Origin: JAFGOG01 sp034429215 | GTDB lineage: Bacteria > Chloroflexota > Anaerolineae > JAAYZQ01 | NCBI GenBank assembly: GCA_034429215.1 | Contig: DAOUGI010000114.1 | Span: 1 to 39,668, forward strand | Length of the DNA stretch: 39,668 nt | Direction: 5' to 3' | Shown here: one piece after another, positions 7,996-15,519 of the stretch | Layout: each line of letters begins with the position of its first letter | How positions within the stretch are numbered: position 1 is the stretch's first letter | The notes under the pieces: generated by a model | Database searches by the model: none | The model's input: only the letters and a program-made list of their open reading frames with translations | What the model was told of the DNA's origin: nothing | Position numbers and translations under genes: made by a program

Positions 7996-8988
7996 CTATT
8001 TGGCCTTCCAGCGGGCCAGCGCTGCCGCGCCCAGCACCCCGGCGTGATCGCCCAGCTTGGCAGCGACGATGCGTACCCGGTCGGCGCCTGCCTGCTGGAT
8101 AAGGTACTGTCGGGCAGTGATTCGGATGGGAAGCAGAAAGTCATCGCCCAGCGCTTCGATCAGCCCACCGCCAAAGACGATCATTTCAGGATCGACCAGG
8201 TTCACGATGGAGGCGGTCAGCAGGCCCAGGTGCCACTGCGCCCGGCCTACGACTTCGGACACCAGTGGGTCGCCTTGGTGCATGGCCTGAGCCAACACAC
8301 CGCTGGTCAGCCGCTCGGGATCACCGCCGGTTAGCTCAGGTATGAGGCTCTTACGCCCGGCGTTGATGCCGAGCCAGATGTCGCGCTCGATGGCCGTCCG
8401 GCTGGCCAACGCCTCAGCGCAGCCCCGCTTGCCACAGCCGCACACCGGGCCGTCGGCCAGCAGGATCATGTGACCGATCTCGGCTGCGGCGTAGCGGTAG
8501 CCACTGCGCAGCTTGCCGTCGAGGATTAGCCCGCCGCCTATGCCAGTGCCGACAAAGATGCCGACCATGTCCTTTGTCCCCTGGCCGGCGCCGAGCATGT
8601 ACTCGCCCAGAGTTCCAAGGTTCACGTCGTTCTCCAGGAAAACCGGCACGCCCAAGGATTCGCCAAGCTGTGAGGTCAGTGGTACCTCGTCCCAGCCGGG
8701 CAGGTTGGGCGTGTGGTAGACGATCCCGGCGTCAGGATCGACCGGCCCCGGCGCGCCGACGCCCACCCCGCGGATCTCGTCCCAGTTCAGCTTGAGCCTC
8801 TGGGCCGCCTCGCGAGCCGCCTCGGCCATCCGCTCGATTACGGCCTCGGGTCCCTTTTCTGGCCGGGTTTTGACCTTGGCTTCGGCCACGACGTGGCCTT
8901 CTTCGTCCACGATGGCGGCCAGGATCTTGGTGCCGCCCAGGTCCATGCCGATGACGTGTGAACCGGTCAGGCGTTTCTTCTTGGCCAT
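7996..8988 (-). CDS. ROK-family sugar kinase (glucokinase type)
   Basis: A 330-residue cytoplasmic kinase expected to phosphorylate glucose or a related hexose with ATP. Complete ROK features are present: phosphate loop GMDLGGTKI (about 14-22), GVGAPGPVD, the catalytic Asp in ENDVNLGTLGE, the adenosine loop VGTGIGGGLI, the zinc ligands in EIGHMIL and CGCGKRGCAE, and the C-terminal VFGGGL. Start ATG 8988 (MAKKKRLTG) follows AAAGGAAA. It lies 11 b after the thioesterase stop, so the two form a transcription unit read from 9509-9481. The exact sugar cannot be read from the sequence. Contrast the ROK-like protein at 14128-15519, which lacks the zinc site. Confidence 0.93.
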   Translation of the reverse strand: MAKKKRLTGSHVIGMDLGGTKILAAIVDEEGHVVAEAKVKTRPEKGPEAVIERMAEAAREAAQRLKLNWDEIRGVGVGAPGPVDPDAGIVYHTPNLPGWDEVPLTSQLGESLGVPVFLENDVNLGTLGEYMLGAGQGTKDMVGIFVGTGIGGGLILDGKLRSGYRYAAAEIGHMILLADGPVCGCGKRGCAEALASRTAIERDIWLGINAGRKSLIPELTGGDPERLTSGVLAQAMHQGDPLVSEVVGRAQWHLGLLTASIVNLVDPEMIVFGGGLIEALGDDFLLPIRITARQYLIQQAGADRVRIVAAKLGDHAGVLGAAALARWKAK

Positions 8989-8999
8989 CTTGTTTCCTT

Positions 9000-9455
9000 T
9001 CAGTCGGGCACTACCTGCCAAAAGTCGAGGGCAGATCGCGCCTTTTCGACCATGTCGTCGGGAATACGGACGTAGATGCCGCTGCCTTCGACCAGCACGG
9101 TTCCATCGGGCAGGCGGATTTCGCCCTTGGCTTCATACACCCGGGAGCGGCTGCGGGTGAGCTCACCGACGATGGTCAGCTCTTGATCCAACGGCACCGG
9201 CTTGACAAATTTGATCTCCAGGCGGCCGGTCATGGCCCACACATTCTGATTGGTCAGAACCCTGCCCATGGTCTCATCTAGTAGGGTGGAGATCAGGCCC
9301 CCGTGCAGTTGGCCGGGGTAACCCTGGTGGTGCGGCTTGGGCCGGAAGCGGGCGACGCAGCGCCCCTCGTCGTCGGTGTAGAAGGCCAGGTGCAGGCCGA
9401 TGGGGTTGTCGATGCCGCACACGAAACACATGCGGGAGTTGGGTTGTTTTTCCAC
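9000..9455 (-). CDS. Hotdog-fold thioesterase (PaaI-like)
   Basis: A 151-residue protein with the hotdog signature: FVCGIDNPIGLHLAF, a CVARFRPKPHHQG strand, and the helix and active-site stretch HGGLISTLLDETMG with the usual HGG and acidic residue. It should hydrolyse an acyl-CoA or other acyl thioester; the substrate is unknown. The best start is GTG 9455 (VEKQPNSRM), because AAGGAGGA lies just upstream and the promoter -10 box is at 9481-9486. The longer in-frame start at 9509 would lie upstream of the promoter's transcript. It is co-transcribed with the ROK kinase. Confidence 0.88.
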   Translation of the reverse strand: MEKQPNSRMCFVCGIDNPIGLHLAFYTDDEGRCVARFRPKPHHQGYPGQLHGGLISTLLDETMGRVLTNQNVWAMTGRLEIKFVKPVPLDQELTIVGELTRSRSRVYEAKGEIRLPDGTVLVEGSGIYVRIPDDMVEKARSALDFWQVVPD

Positions 9456-9480
9456 GGTCGTTCCTCCTTGTGCCTCACGC

Positions 9481-9509
9481 ATTATAGCATCGACACGGGG
9501 ATTGGGCAA
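9481..9509 (-). promoter_or_regulatory. Sigma70-type promoter for thioesterase-ROK kinase
   Basis: Minus strand TTGCCC (9509-9504), 17 b, TATAAT (9486-9481); AAGGAGGA and GTG 9455 follow. The rest of the gap to 9679 shows nothing I can name. Confidence 0.85.
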
Positions 9510-9679
9510 ACCTCTCCATTAGCTCTTTTGCGCAAGCCAGTCATTGCCTACGCATGTCTGAGGTTGGAGGACCGCTCAACCGGCGCTTCGCGTCGGCTTT
9601 GGCCTGCCGAACACAACGGCTTGCCGCCGGTTCGTGTTTGACAAGCCGGCCATATGATTGGAGGCTGGTCTGTGGGGGT

Positions 9680-9709
9680 GCCTCGGCCCTCAATGTAGCG
9701 TAGCGAGGC
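9680..9709 (-). terminator. Possible weak terminator after the sugar operon
   Basis: A 6-b stem, GCCTCG (9709-9704) with CGAGGC (9685-9680), begins immediately after the permease stop, with an 18-b loop and no U-run. It is weak evidence for an operon end. Confidence 0.3.
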
Positions 9710-10576
9710 CTAACCTTTCACCGCGCCGGTCAGGCCGCGAATGAATTGCCGTTGGAGCGCGATGAAGAAGACCAGTATGGGGATGACCACCATCGTCACA
9801 CCCGCGGCGATGCCGCGGAAGTCGGACGTGAACATCCCCTGAAGTGCCATTAGCCCGACGGGCAGGGTCAGCTGCTCTCGCGTGTGCAACATCAGCGAAG
9901 GCCAGAAGAAATCGTTCCACGAAGTGACAAACGTAAAGATCGCTACCGTGGCCAGCGAAGGGCGGACGACCGGAAGTACAATACCCCACCAGATACGCAG
10001 TTCACTCGCGCCGTCGATGCGTCCTGCATCAAGGAGATCTTCGGGCACACTCTTGAATGCCTGCCGCAGCAGAAAGATGTTGAACGCACTCGCAAGATTT
10101 GGCAGGATCACTGCTGCCAGCGTGTCATAGTACTTGAACACCTTTACGGCGAGGACAAAGCTGGGGATGTAGGTGAGCTGAACCGGCACGATGAGCGTTG
10201 CCAGGAGCAAATAGAAGATCAAATCGCGCCCTGGGAATCTCATCTTTGCCAGCGGGTAGGCCGCGAGCGAACACACCAGCACGTTCAGCCCCACGGTACA
10301 CACCGCCACAAAGATGCTGTTTAGGAAGAACCGGCCAACCGGCAGTTGGTTCCAAACCCTGACATAGTTGTCAAAGGTCGGGTCGCGTGGGATGAGCTGC
10401 GGCGGCACCGACACGATCTGGTCGAGCGGACCTTTGAGAGAAGTGAGAAAGATCCACAGGAAAGGCATGACCGTTACCAGGCTAATCAGGAGAAGCATGG
10501 CATACCAAAAGGCAGTCTGCCACGCTTTCCGGCGCTTGGCACTGGCGCGGGCCTTGCTGGCTTGCGTTTGTTCCAT
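9710..10576 (-). CDS. Carbohydrate ABC transporter permease, MalG type
   Basis: A 288-residue inner-membrane permease of the CUT1 carbohydrate class. After a basic cytoplasmic N-terminus it has about six membrane segments, the first at about 22-44 (WYAMLLLISLVTVMPFLWIF). The cytoplasmic EAA loop, which docks the ATPase, is clear: EDLLDAGRIDGASELRIWW...LPVVRP. Its ATG shares one base with the stop of the upstream permease (TGATG), so translation is coupled. No ATPase gene is in the operon, so a shared MsmX/MalK-like ATPase encoded elsewhere is expected. The substrate is unknown; neighbours suggest a glycan or amino sugar. Confidence 0.93.
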   Translation of the reverse strand: MEQTQASKARASAKRRKAWQTAFWYAMLLLISLVTVMPFLWIFLTSLKGPLDQIVSVPPQLIPRDPTFDNYVRVWNQLPVGRFFLNSIFVAVCTVGLNVLVCSLAAYPLAKMRFPGRDLIFYLLLATLIVPVQLTYIPSFVLAVKVFKYYDTLAAVILPNLASAFNIFLLRQAFKSVPEDLLDAGRIDGASELRIWWGIVLPVVRPSLATVAIFTFVTSWNDFFWPSLMLHTREQLTLPVGLMALQGMFTSDFRGIAAGVTMVVIPILVFFIALQRQFIRGLTGAVKG

Positions 10577-11454
10577 CAGTCTGACTCGATACCTCGTTCC
10601 AAGAGGCGGACATTGAAAACTGAAAACGTCAGTGTCAGGATCAACAGCACGATGGCGACGGCCGACGCGTATCCCGCATGGGAGAGCCGGAACGCCTGCC
10701 TCCAGAGGTAAAAAACCATCGTTACACCACTGTCGAGGATACCACCGGTGCGATTGGTCAGTACAAGAATTTCCTCAAACACTTTGAGGGCAGCCAGACT
10801 CGAAATCACAAAGACGAAGACGATCTGCGGGCGGAGGCCAGGGACGCTTATATGCCAGTGCTTTTGCAGGTCATTGGCACCGTCGATTACGGCTGCATCG
10901 TAAAGCTCTTCGGGAATATTCTGCAATCCTGCGAGAAAGATCATCGCATAGTAGCCAACGCCCATCCAGATGGTCATGAGCATTGCAATCGGCAGAGTGT
11001 AGGCCGGTTCGGCCAGCCATTGGAGTGGCTCTTTCAAGACGCCCAGCCAAACGAGCAGGCCGTTGACCAACCCGCCCTGGGCGTCAAACAGCCAGCGCCA
11101 GGCGATGCCGATGGCGATGCTGCCGCTAACGGCAGGGACGTAGAACAGCGCGCGAAAGACGTGGATGCCGCGCAGGTTACGGTTGATGACGATGGCAAGT
11201 GCAATGGAAAGGACGATCAGGGTGGGCGTAACAATCAGATAGATGAGTGAATGGCTCAGGGCTTTCCAGAAGGTCGGATCGTGTACCAGATTCAGGTAGT
11301 TTTCCAGCCCAACCCACTTGGGCGGGGTCACGATGTCATAGTCGGTAAAGCTATAGTAGCAGACAGCCCCGATCGGAAACAGAACGAAGACCGCGACCGC
11401 GATCAGGGCGGGCGTCAGAAAGAGGTATGGCGTCAGCGAGAATCTCTTGGCCAT
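10576..11454 (-). CDS. Carbohydrate ABC transporter permease, MalF type
   Basis: A 292-residue CUT1 permease with six predicted membrane helices (first about 8-30, LFLTPALIAVAVFVLFPIGA). The EAA motif is ELYDAAVIDGANDLQKHW...VPGLRP. N-terminal MAKRFSLTPYLFLTPAL is typical of MalF/UgpA-like subunits without the extra periplasmic domain of E. coli MalF. It pairs with the MalG-type permease that overlaps its stop. A 65-b gap with a strong hairpin (11474-11503) separates it from the binding-protein gene. The SD site is weak, so translation may be lower than that of the binding protein, the usual stoichiometry for such importers. Confidence 0.93.
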   Translation of the reverse strand: MAKRFSLTPYLFLTPALIAVAVFVLFPIGAVCYYSFTDYDIVTPPKWVGLENYLNLVHDPTFWKALSHSLIYLIVTPTLIVLSIALAIVINRNLRGIHVFRALFYVPAVSGSIAIGIAWRWLFDAQGGLVNGLLVWLGVLKEPLQWLAEPAYTLPIAMLMTIWMGVGYYAMIFLAGLQNIPEELYDAAVIDGANDLQKHWHISVPGLRPQIVFVFVISSLAALKVFEEILVLTNRTGGILDSGVTMVFYLWRQAFRLSHAGYASAVAIVLLILTLTFSVFNVRLLERGIESD

Positions 11455-11473
11455 TCAGGATCTCTATCCATAG

Positions 11474-11503
11474 CCAGCCCTCTCCCGAAAGGGAGAGGGC
11501 TGG
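11474..11503 (-). repeat. Strong hairpin between binding-protein and permease genes
   Basis: CCAGCCCTCTCCC and GGGAGAGGGCTGG form a perfect 13-b stem around a 4-b loop. There is no T-run, so it more likely stabilises or blocks decay of the upstream binding-protein mRNA than terminates it. Its 13-b arm also occurs at 4837-4849. Confidence 0.8.
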
Positions 11504-11519
11504 GTTCGGAACGGCTCCG

Positions 11520-12953
11520 CTACTTGAGCAGGGCGTTCGCTTTGGCAACAGCGTCAGTTAGTGCATCCTGGGCAGGCACATTGTTGAACAGCGCCTGTTG
11601 CACCGCATCTAGGACTATTTGGTTGACGTCGGCCTTGTTGGGAATGCTTGGGACGATGTCGGCGTATGTGGAGACGATGTCCCTGGCGATTGGCCGGGCG
11701 CTATCCTCAATGGCGACCGGCGGGGTCGAGAAGAACGGATCGTCATAGGAAGCCGGCGTCGATGGATAGATGGCGACGATCTTGGAAAACTCGAGCATGC
11801 TGCGCGGATTGGTGAAGAACTGCGCCAGAGCGATCGAAGCATTGGGGTACTTGGTGTCCTTCTTGACCGAGATCCCCATGAGACCCTTGCCGAGGACGCC
11901 CGACTTGCCCACTGGCGCCTGTACGACAGCAAGATAGCCGTACAGCCCTGGGTTGTTCGCGCGCACTTCGCGGATGAGGTTGGGGCCGGTCTGGTAGAAG
12001 GCGGCCTTGCCGGACACGAATAGGTCAAGTCCGGTGCGATCCTGCTCGGCCATCAATACTGCCTTGTCTATGGTTCCATCCTTCACCATCTCTACGTACA
12101 TCTGTAGCCACGCGACGCCTTCCGCCGAGTCGAAGGTAAACGTTTTGCCGTCGTCGCTGATGATCTTGACGTTGCCTTCGTAGACCATTTGCGACAGGAG
12201 GTCGTTCACAGTCAGACGGATGTCGCACAGGGTGCTAGTTTTTTCCTTGATGGTCCTGCACAGAGCAGGCAGGCCGTCCACGGCCTTGGGAAAATCCTCA
12301 ACCTTCAGGCCCGTCTGGTCATAGATCTGCCTGTTGATCAACTCGACAGCGATGCCTTGATACCACGGAAACTGGTAGTTTTTGCCGTCCACCAACTGCT
12401 GCTGCCACAAGCCGGGGAAATAGACGTCTTTTACGCTTTGAGGCACGGCGTCGTCCAGGTTGAGCAGCAAGCCCTTGGTCGCGTATTCGCTGACCCATCC
12501 TTCACCGACCGACAGGTTGATGACGTCGGGGGCGTTTCCGGCGGCAAATGAATTGCGCAGGTCATCCTGGAAGGTGGCCTGATGATCTTCCCACTTGACC
12601 TGGACGCCGGGATACGCTTCCTGGAAGCGGGCGATGGTGGTTTTGATATAGTCGTCGAAGGTTGGTGACAGCCAGAAGGTCCAGACCGTGATCTCGGCGT
12701 TGGGCTCGACACCCTGAATGATCGCCTCTGGGTTGGGCAGAGGTGTAACGGTGACAGGCACCTCGACCGTCTGCTGGACGACGGCGGTCTCTTTGACCAC
12801 CGATGTCTCTTTGACGATGACAGTCTCCTTGACGGGGACTGTCTGTTGGACCACTACCGTGTTGACGATAGGCTCCGGGGTGGTTCCACAAGCCGCGAGG
12901 CTGATCGTGAGCATGCTCACGATTACCAGGACCGCCAGTACTTTGTTACGCAT
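11520..12953 (-). CDS. Extracellular carbohydrate-binding lipoprotein (ABC importer)
   Basis: A 477-residue solute-binding protein of the MalE-like cluster. The signal peptide MRNKVLAVLVIVSML ends in the lipobox LAAC with lipidated Cys22. A spacer rich in Val/Thr/Lys/Glu/Gln (VKETVIVKETSVVKETAVVQ) follows, a style common in Chloroflexota lipoproteins. Then comes the binding domain: ITVWTFWLSPTFDDYI, YPGVQVKWEDHQATFQDDL, AAGNAPDVINL, and near the C-terminus MLEFSKIVAIYPSTPASYDD. It captures a sugar outside the membrane and delivers it to the two permeases downstream. Start ATG 12953 has GGGAGGATAAG upstream. A partial copy of the operator-like motif lies at 12979-12988. The ligand is not predictable from the sequence. 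Confidence 0.93.
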   Translation of the reverse strand: MRNKVLAVLVIVSMLTISLAACGTTPEPIVNTVVVQQTVPVKETVIVKETSVVKETAVVQQTVEVPVTVTPLPNPEAIIQGVEPNAEITVWTFWLSPTFDDYIKTTIARFQEAYPGVQVKWEDHQATFQDDLRNSFAAGNAPDVINLSVGEGWVSEYATKGLLLNLDDAVPQSVKDVYFPGLWQQQLVDGKNYQFPWYQGIAVELINRQIYDQTGLKVEDFPKAVDGLPALCRTIKEKTSTLCDIRLTVNDLLSQMVYEGNVKIISDDGKTFTFDSAEGVAWLQMYVEMVKDGTIDKAVLMAEQDRTGLDLFVSGKAAFYQTGPNLIREVRANNPGLYGYLAVVQAPVGKSGVLGKGLMGISVKKDTKYPNASIALAQFFTNPRSMLEFSKIVAIYPSTPASYDDPFFSTPPVAIEDSARPIARDIVSTYADIVPSIPNKADVNQIVLDAVQQALFNNVPAQDALTDAVAKANALLK

Positions 12954-12978
12954 CTTATCCTCCCTTTCTGGTTTGTGC

Positions 12979-12988
12979 ACTTACTCAG
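12979..12988. promoter_or_regulatory. Possible second operator half-site
   Basis: ACTTACTCAG on the plus strand matches ACTTACTAAG of the palindrome at 16778-16790 in nine of ten bases, 26 b upstream of the binding-protein start. I see no convincing promoter hexamers beside it, so it is only a candidate. Confidence 0.3.
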
Positions 12989-13088
12989 ACTTTCTTTGGT
13001 TTAGGTTTGAACGGACCTGTGGTATAATCGGAGCTGCCGAGAACCGCTTGTCCGTCCTGCTAGGTGGGTCAAGCAGCTCTCGCGCTCT

Positions 13089-13133
13089 GGGCAGGGGCTA
13101 TCCCGGCTGCCACGCCGGGACCGGTCCCTGCCC
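13089..13133 (-). promoter_or_regulatory. Nested hairpin in the deacetylase-lipoprotein gap
   Basis: GGGCAGGG (13089-13096) pairs with CCCTGCCC (13126-13133), and inside it CCCGGC (13102-13107) pairs with GCCGGG (13114-13119). This makes a strong branched-looking stem in the 236-b gap. There is no U-run, so I read it as a processing, stability or attenuation element. The remainder of the gap holds only the repeat at 13196 onward and the half-site at 12979. Confidence 0.5.
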
Positions 13134-13189
13134 CTCCTTTCCTCTCCTTCCTAACACCTCCTTTCACTATAGCTGTCCGCTATCAGCTA

Positions 13190-14131
13190 TCAGACGTCAT
13201 TCTGACCGCCCTGTGGAGTACCGCTTCCTTTGCGGTGGCCGGCGGCCAGGGACTTGCAGGGCCGCTCGCGGCTGCGAGGCGAAGGAGCTAGCCCCTTGAT
13301 CCTCCGTCGCACATCGCCTGCAAACCGCTCGATAAACTCTTGAACGTACTCGTCCACATCCAACTCTGTGTCCTGCACTAGGGGCGTCAGGTCCATGGCA
13401 AAGGCCATCCCCGTCGCCGCGTCCGTGTTGTGCGACGCATAGTAGGTCGCGTTGGCCCGCCGCCGGCCCATCGTCGCCAGATCGTACCGCTTGCCGCCAC
13501 TGATCTGCGAATCGAACACTCCCAGCAGCGCCACCTGAAGGTTCTCGTGGGCCGACACATCAAACGCCACCTTGTCCGTATCGAGCATCCAATCGAGGTC
13601 ACGCCAGATCTCACACCCATAGAACTGCTGCGGACGTCCTGGCGGGGGCAGCCTGCGGACCGCTTCAATCACCCTGAGCGCCACAGCCACATGCGTATCG
13701 TGCTTGTCAGCCAGGTTGTGCGTGTACAGGACTTGAGGTTTGGCGGCGTCTAGCAGGCGCTCGATGTCGTTTACGGGCGCCTGGTTGGAGTCATCCTTGA
13801 CGGCCGCACTGGGGTAATCGAGAAGTATCTGCGCTCCGTACTCACCTACCACCGCCGCTTTCCTTTGCTCGTTGCGCCGGATGGTTTGCATCGCATCGTC
13901 GGCGTAGTCCTTGTATAGGCCATCTCTGGGTGAGCCGCTGCCATCTGTGACGACCACTCCGCAAAACCATCGGTCGTCCCGGCGAAAGCAGGCCAGGATG
14001 CCGGCGAAGGCCATGATCTCCAAATCATCAGGGTGTGCCGCAATCGCCATGTGCGTCGTGCGCGCCAGCGCCTTGTGAGGCGCGATCCCATCAGGGACAA
14101 AGACCTCCGGCAAGTCATCTTTGGGCTTCAC
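13190..14131 (-). CDS. PIG-L/LmbE-family zinc deacetylase
   Basis: A 313-residue protein of the family that removes N-acetyl groups from GlcNAc-type sugars. The zinc signature AHPDDLE is at about 32-38; the second metal segment is YTHNLADKHDTHVAVALRV, with the D-x-H-x-x-H-like pattern (about 136-154). There is no signal peptide, so it should act in the cytoplasm on an imported compound. Start GTG 14131 (VKPKDD) overlaps the previous stop as GTGA and has GGGGAAAT upstream. The domain ends near EFIERFAGDVRRRIKG. The last 25 or so residues are Arg/Ser/Pro/Gly-rich and are encoded by the dispersed repeat at 13196-13239 and adjoining bases, so the true C-terminus appears to have been replaced or extended. 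Confidence 0.9.
   Translation of the reverse strand: MKPKDDLPEVFVPDGIAPHKALARTTHMAIAAHPDDLEIMAFAGILACFRRDDRWFCGVVVTDGSGSPRDGLYKDYADDAMQTIRRNEQRKAAVVGEYGAQILLDYPSAAVKDDSNQAPVNDIERLLDAAKPQVLYTHNLADKHDTHVAVALRVIEAVRRLPPPGRPQQFYGCEIWRDLDWMLDTDKVAFDVSAHENLQVALLGVFDSQISGGKRYDLATMGRRRANATYYASHNTDAATGMAFAMDLTPLVQDTELDVDEYVQEFIERFAGDVRRRIKGLAPSPRSRERPCKSLAAGHRKGSGTPQGGQNDV
13196..13239 (+). repeat. Dispersed 44-b repeat, copy 1
   Basis: Matches the minus strand of 29472-29515 at 39 of 44 positions by hand count: GTCATTCTG, ten variable bases, then 25 identical bases starting GGAGTACCGC. Similarity continues weakly for about 20 b. This copy lies inside the 3' end of the deacetylase gene. Confidence 0.85.
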
Positions 14132-15519
14132 ACATTTCCCCTTTCCAGTTGCGGCAGGCTCGCCGCCGCAATCGCCTGTCCCACGCGCCTGCTCTGTTCA
14201 TCTGGCAGTTGGATGTGAAGCAGGGAGGCAAGCTCGGGGAATTCTCCTTTGAGCACCTTATGAGTGCTGTCCAGAATGATTTGCCCGCCTTTTCCGGAGG
14301 TGCAGCGCCCCAGCAAGAGCACATGCTTTAGCTGGTAGAAATCGGCATAGTGAGCGACCGCGTAGCCCAGGTAGATGCCCATGGACTGCCAGATCTGGAC
14401 TGCACCCACATGCCCCGCCTCGAGCCTCTCCTGCACAAAACAGAGCTTCTCGGCGTTGGTGAGGCCCTCTGGGATCAGGATCCCGGCCTTGGGCGCCAGG
14501 CGGAATACGCATTGCTGAGAAAGGTAGAGGGCACCACATCCCCTGTCGCCCGACCATTCTTCCACGGGGGCATCTGGGCTGTAGTCAATTGGGGCGAATG
14601 CTAGCTCGTTCAGCCAACCGGTGAGGCAACCATCCATCCTTACATAGCCGGCGGCCTCGCTCGAACCCAGAGCAATCCCTAGGACGCTGTTGTCATCGAG
14701 CGACATCGATCCTGCCAGGGCAGTCACTTCGCCGTCGTTCACGACTTGCAGCGGCACTCCCATTTCCTCACGGATTCGCAAGAACAGGGTGCGGATCTCG
14801 TCAAAGCGATCCTTGGGAACGGTGCGGAACAGGGATGCAACCCTGGGTTGATTGTCGATATAGATCCCAGCCGCGCTCCCCCCAATGGCGTCCACTTGGG
14901 GCATGTGGGACGCTGCTTTTGTCAAGGCGGCCATAATCTCCCGATAGTGGTACTGGGGGTCACTTTGCGTGGCTGGCTCCCAAAGTACTTCTTCGCTATA
15001 GACGGCTTGGCCGTTGACAACGGCGGCAACTTTCCGATCTGAGGCTCCCAGGTCAAAGCCGATGCGAAAACCATCGAGGTGGCGCCCCAAGGGCTGACCA
15101 CTCTCCCGTTCGGTGGGAACTTGGTCCGGCTCACACACGATCACCGTGAAGGGCTGCCTGTAGACGTCCTGGCCCATAAAGTGGAAATCGAATTCTCGCG
15201 CACCGCCGGGGGCGTAGCTGCGTCGGAGCGCCTCGCCGATGGCCGGAGGACCGCCCGCGTAGGCCCGGCATCCCCCACGCTGCCATAGCAGGAATTTAAA
15301 CAATCGCTCAGCGTAGGCCAGATTTTCCTTTGCCCGGGGATGGGCTGGAGGGAAAATCTGCGTTTCAAAGCGCGACACCGAACCATCAGGACGTTCCAGG
15401 CCGAGCACCAACGGAACAGCTGCCTGCGTAGCCTGCACCTCTTGCCGGAAGGCTTGGTTGACCAGAACGGCCGGCCGAAAACGCCGATCGAGGGGGGGCA
15501 AGAACCTCGGCGTAGCCAC
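14128..15519 (-). CDS. ROK-like ASKHA ATPase, zinc site absent
   Basis: A 463-residue protein with about 150 extra N-terminal residues of unknown fold before an actin-like ATPase region. The phosphate-1 loop is GFDLGASDRKVAA (about 153-165), followed by VVNDGEVTALAG (the position of the catalytic Asp in ROK kinases), LGIALGSSEAAGYV as adenosine loop, and a C-terminal VLLLGRCTSGKGG. The ExGH and CxCGxxGC zinc motifs of ROK kinases are not found; the equivalent stretch reads NELAFAPIDY and GDRGCGALYLS. It could be a kinase of altered specificity or a non-catalytic sugar-sensing ATPase. GTG 15519 has GGGAGG six bases upstream and shares one base with the regulator's stop; its own stop overlaps the deacetylase start. 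Confidence 0.75.
   Translation of the reverse strand: MATPRFLPPLDRRFRPAVLVNQAFRQEVQATQAAVPLVLGLERPDGSVSRFETQIFPPAHPRAKENLAYAERLFKFLLWQRGGCRAYAGGPPAIGEALRRSYAPGGAREFDFHFMGQDVYRQPFTVIVCEPDQVPTERESGQPLGRHLDGFRIGFDLGASDRKVAAVVNGQAVYSEEVLWEPATQSDPQYHYREIMAALTKAASHMPQVDAIGGSAAGIYIDNQPRVASLFRTVPKDRFDEIRTLFLRIREEMGVPLQVVNDGEVTALAGSMSLDDNSVLGIALGSSEAAGYVRMDGCLTGWLNELAFAPIDYSPDAPVEEWSGDRGCGALYLSQQCVFRLAPKAGILIPEGLTNAEKLCFVQERLEAGHVGAVQIWQSMGIYLGYAVAHYADFYQLKHVLLLGRCTSGKGGQIILDSTHKVLKGEFPELASLLHIQLPDEQSRRVGQAIAAASLPQLERGNV

Noticed and set aside
9530..9679. Further copy of the 44-b repeat near 9562
   Set aside because: Only GGAG-ACCGCT and general GC-rich hairpin-like sequence match; not enough to call a copy.
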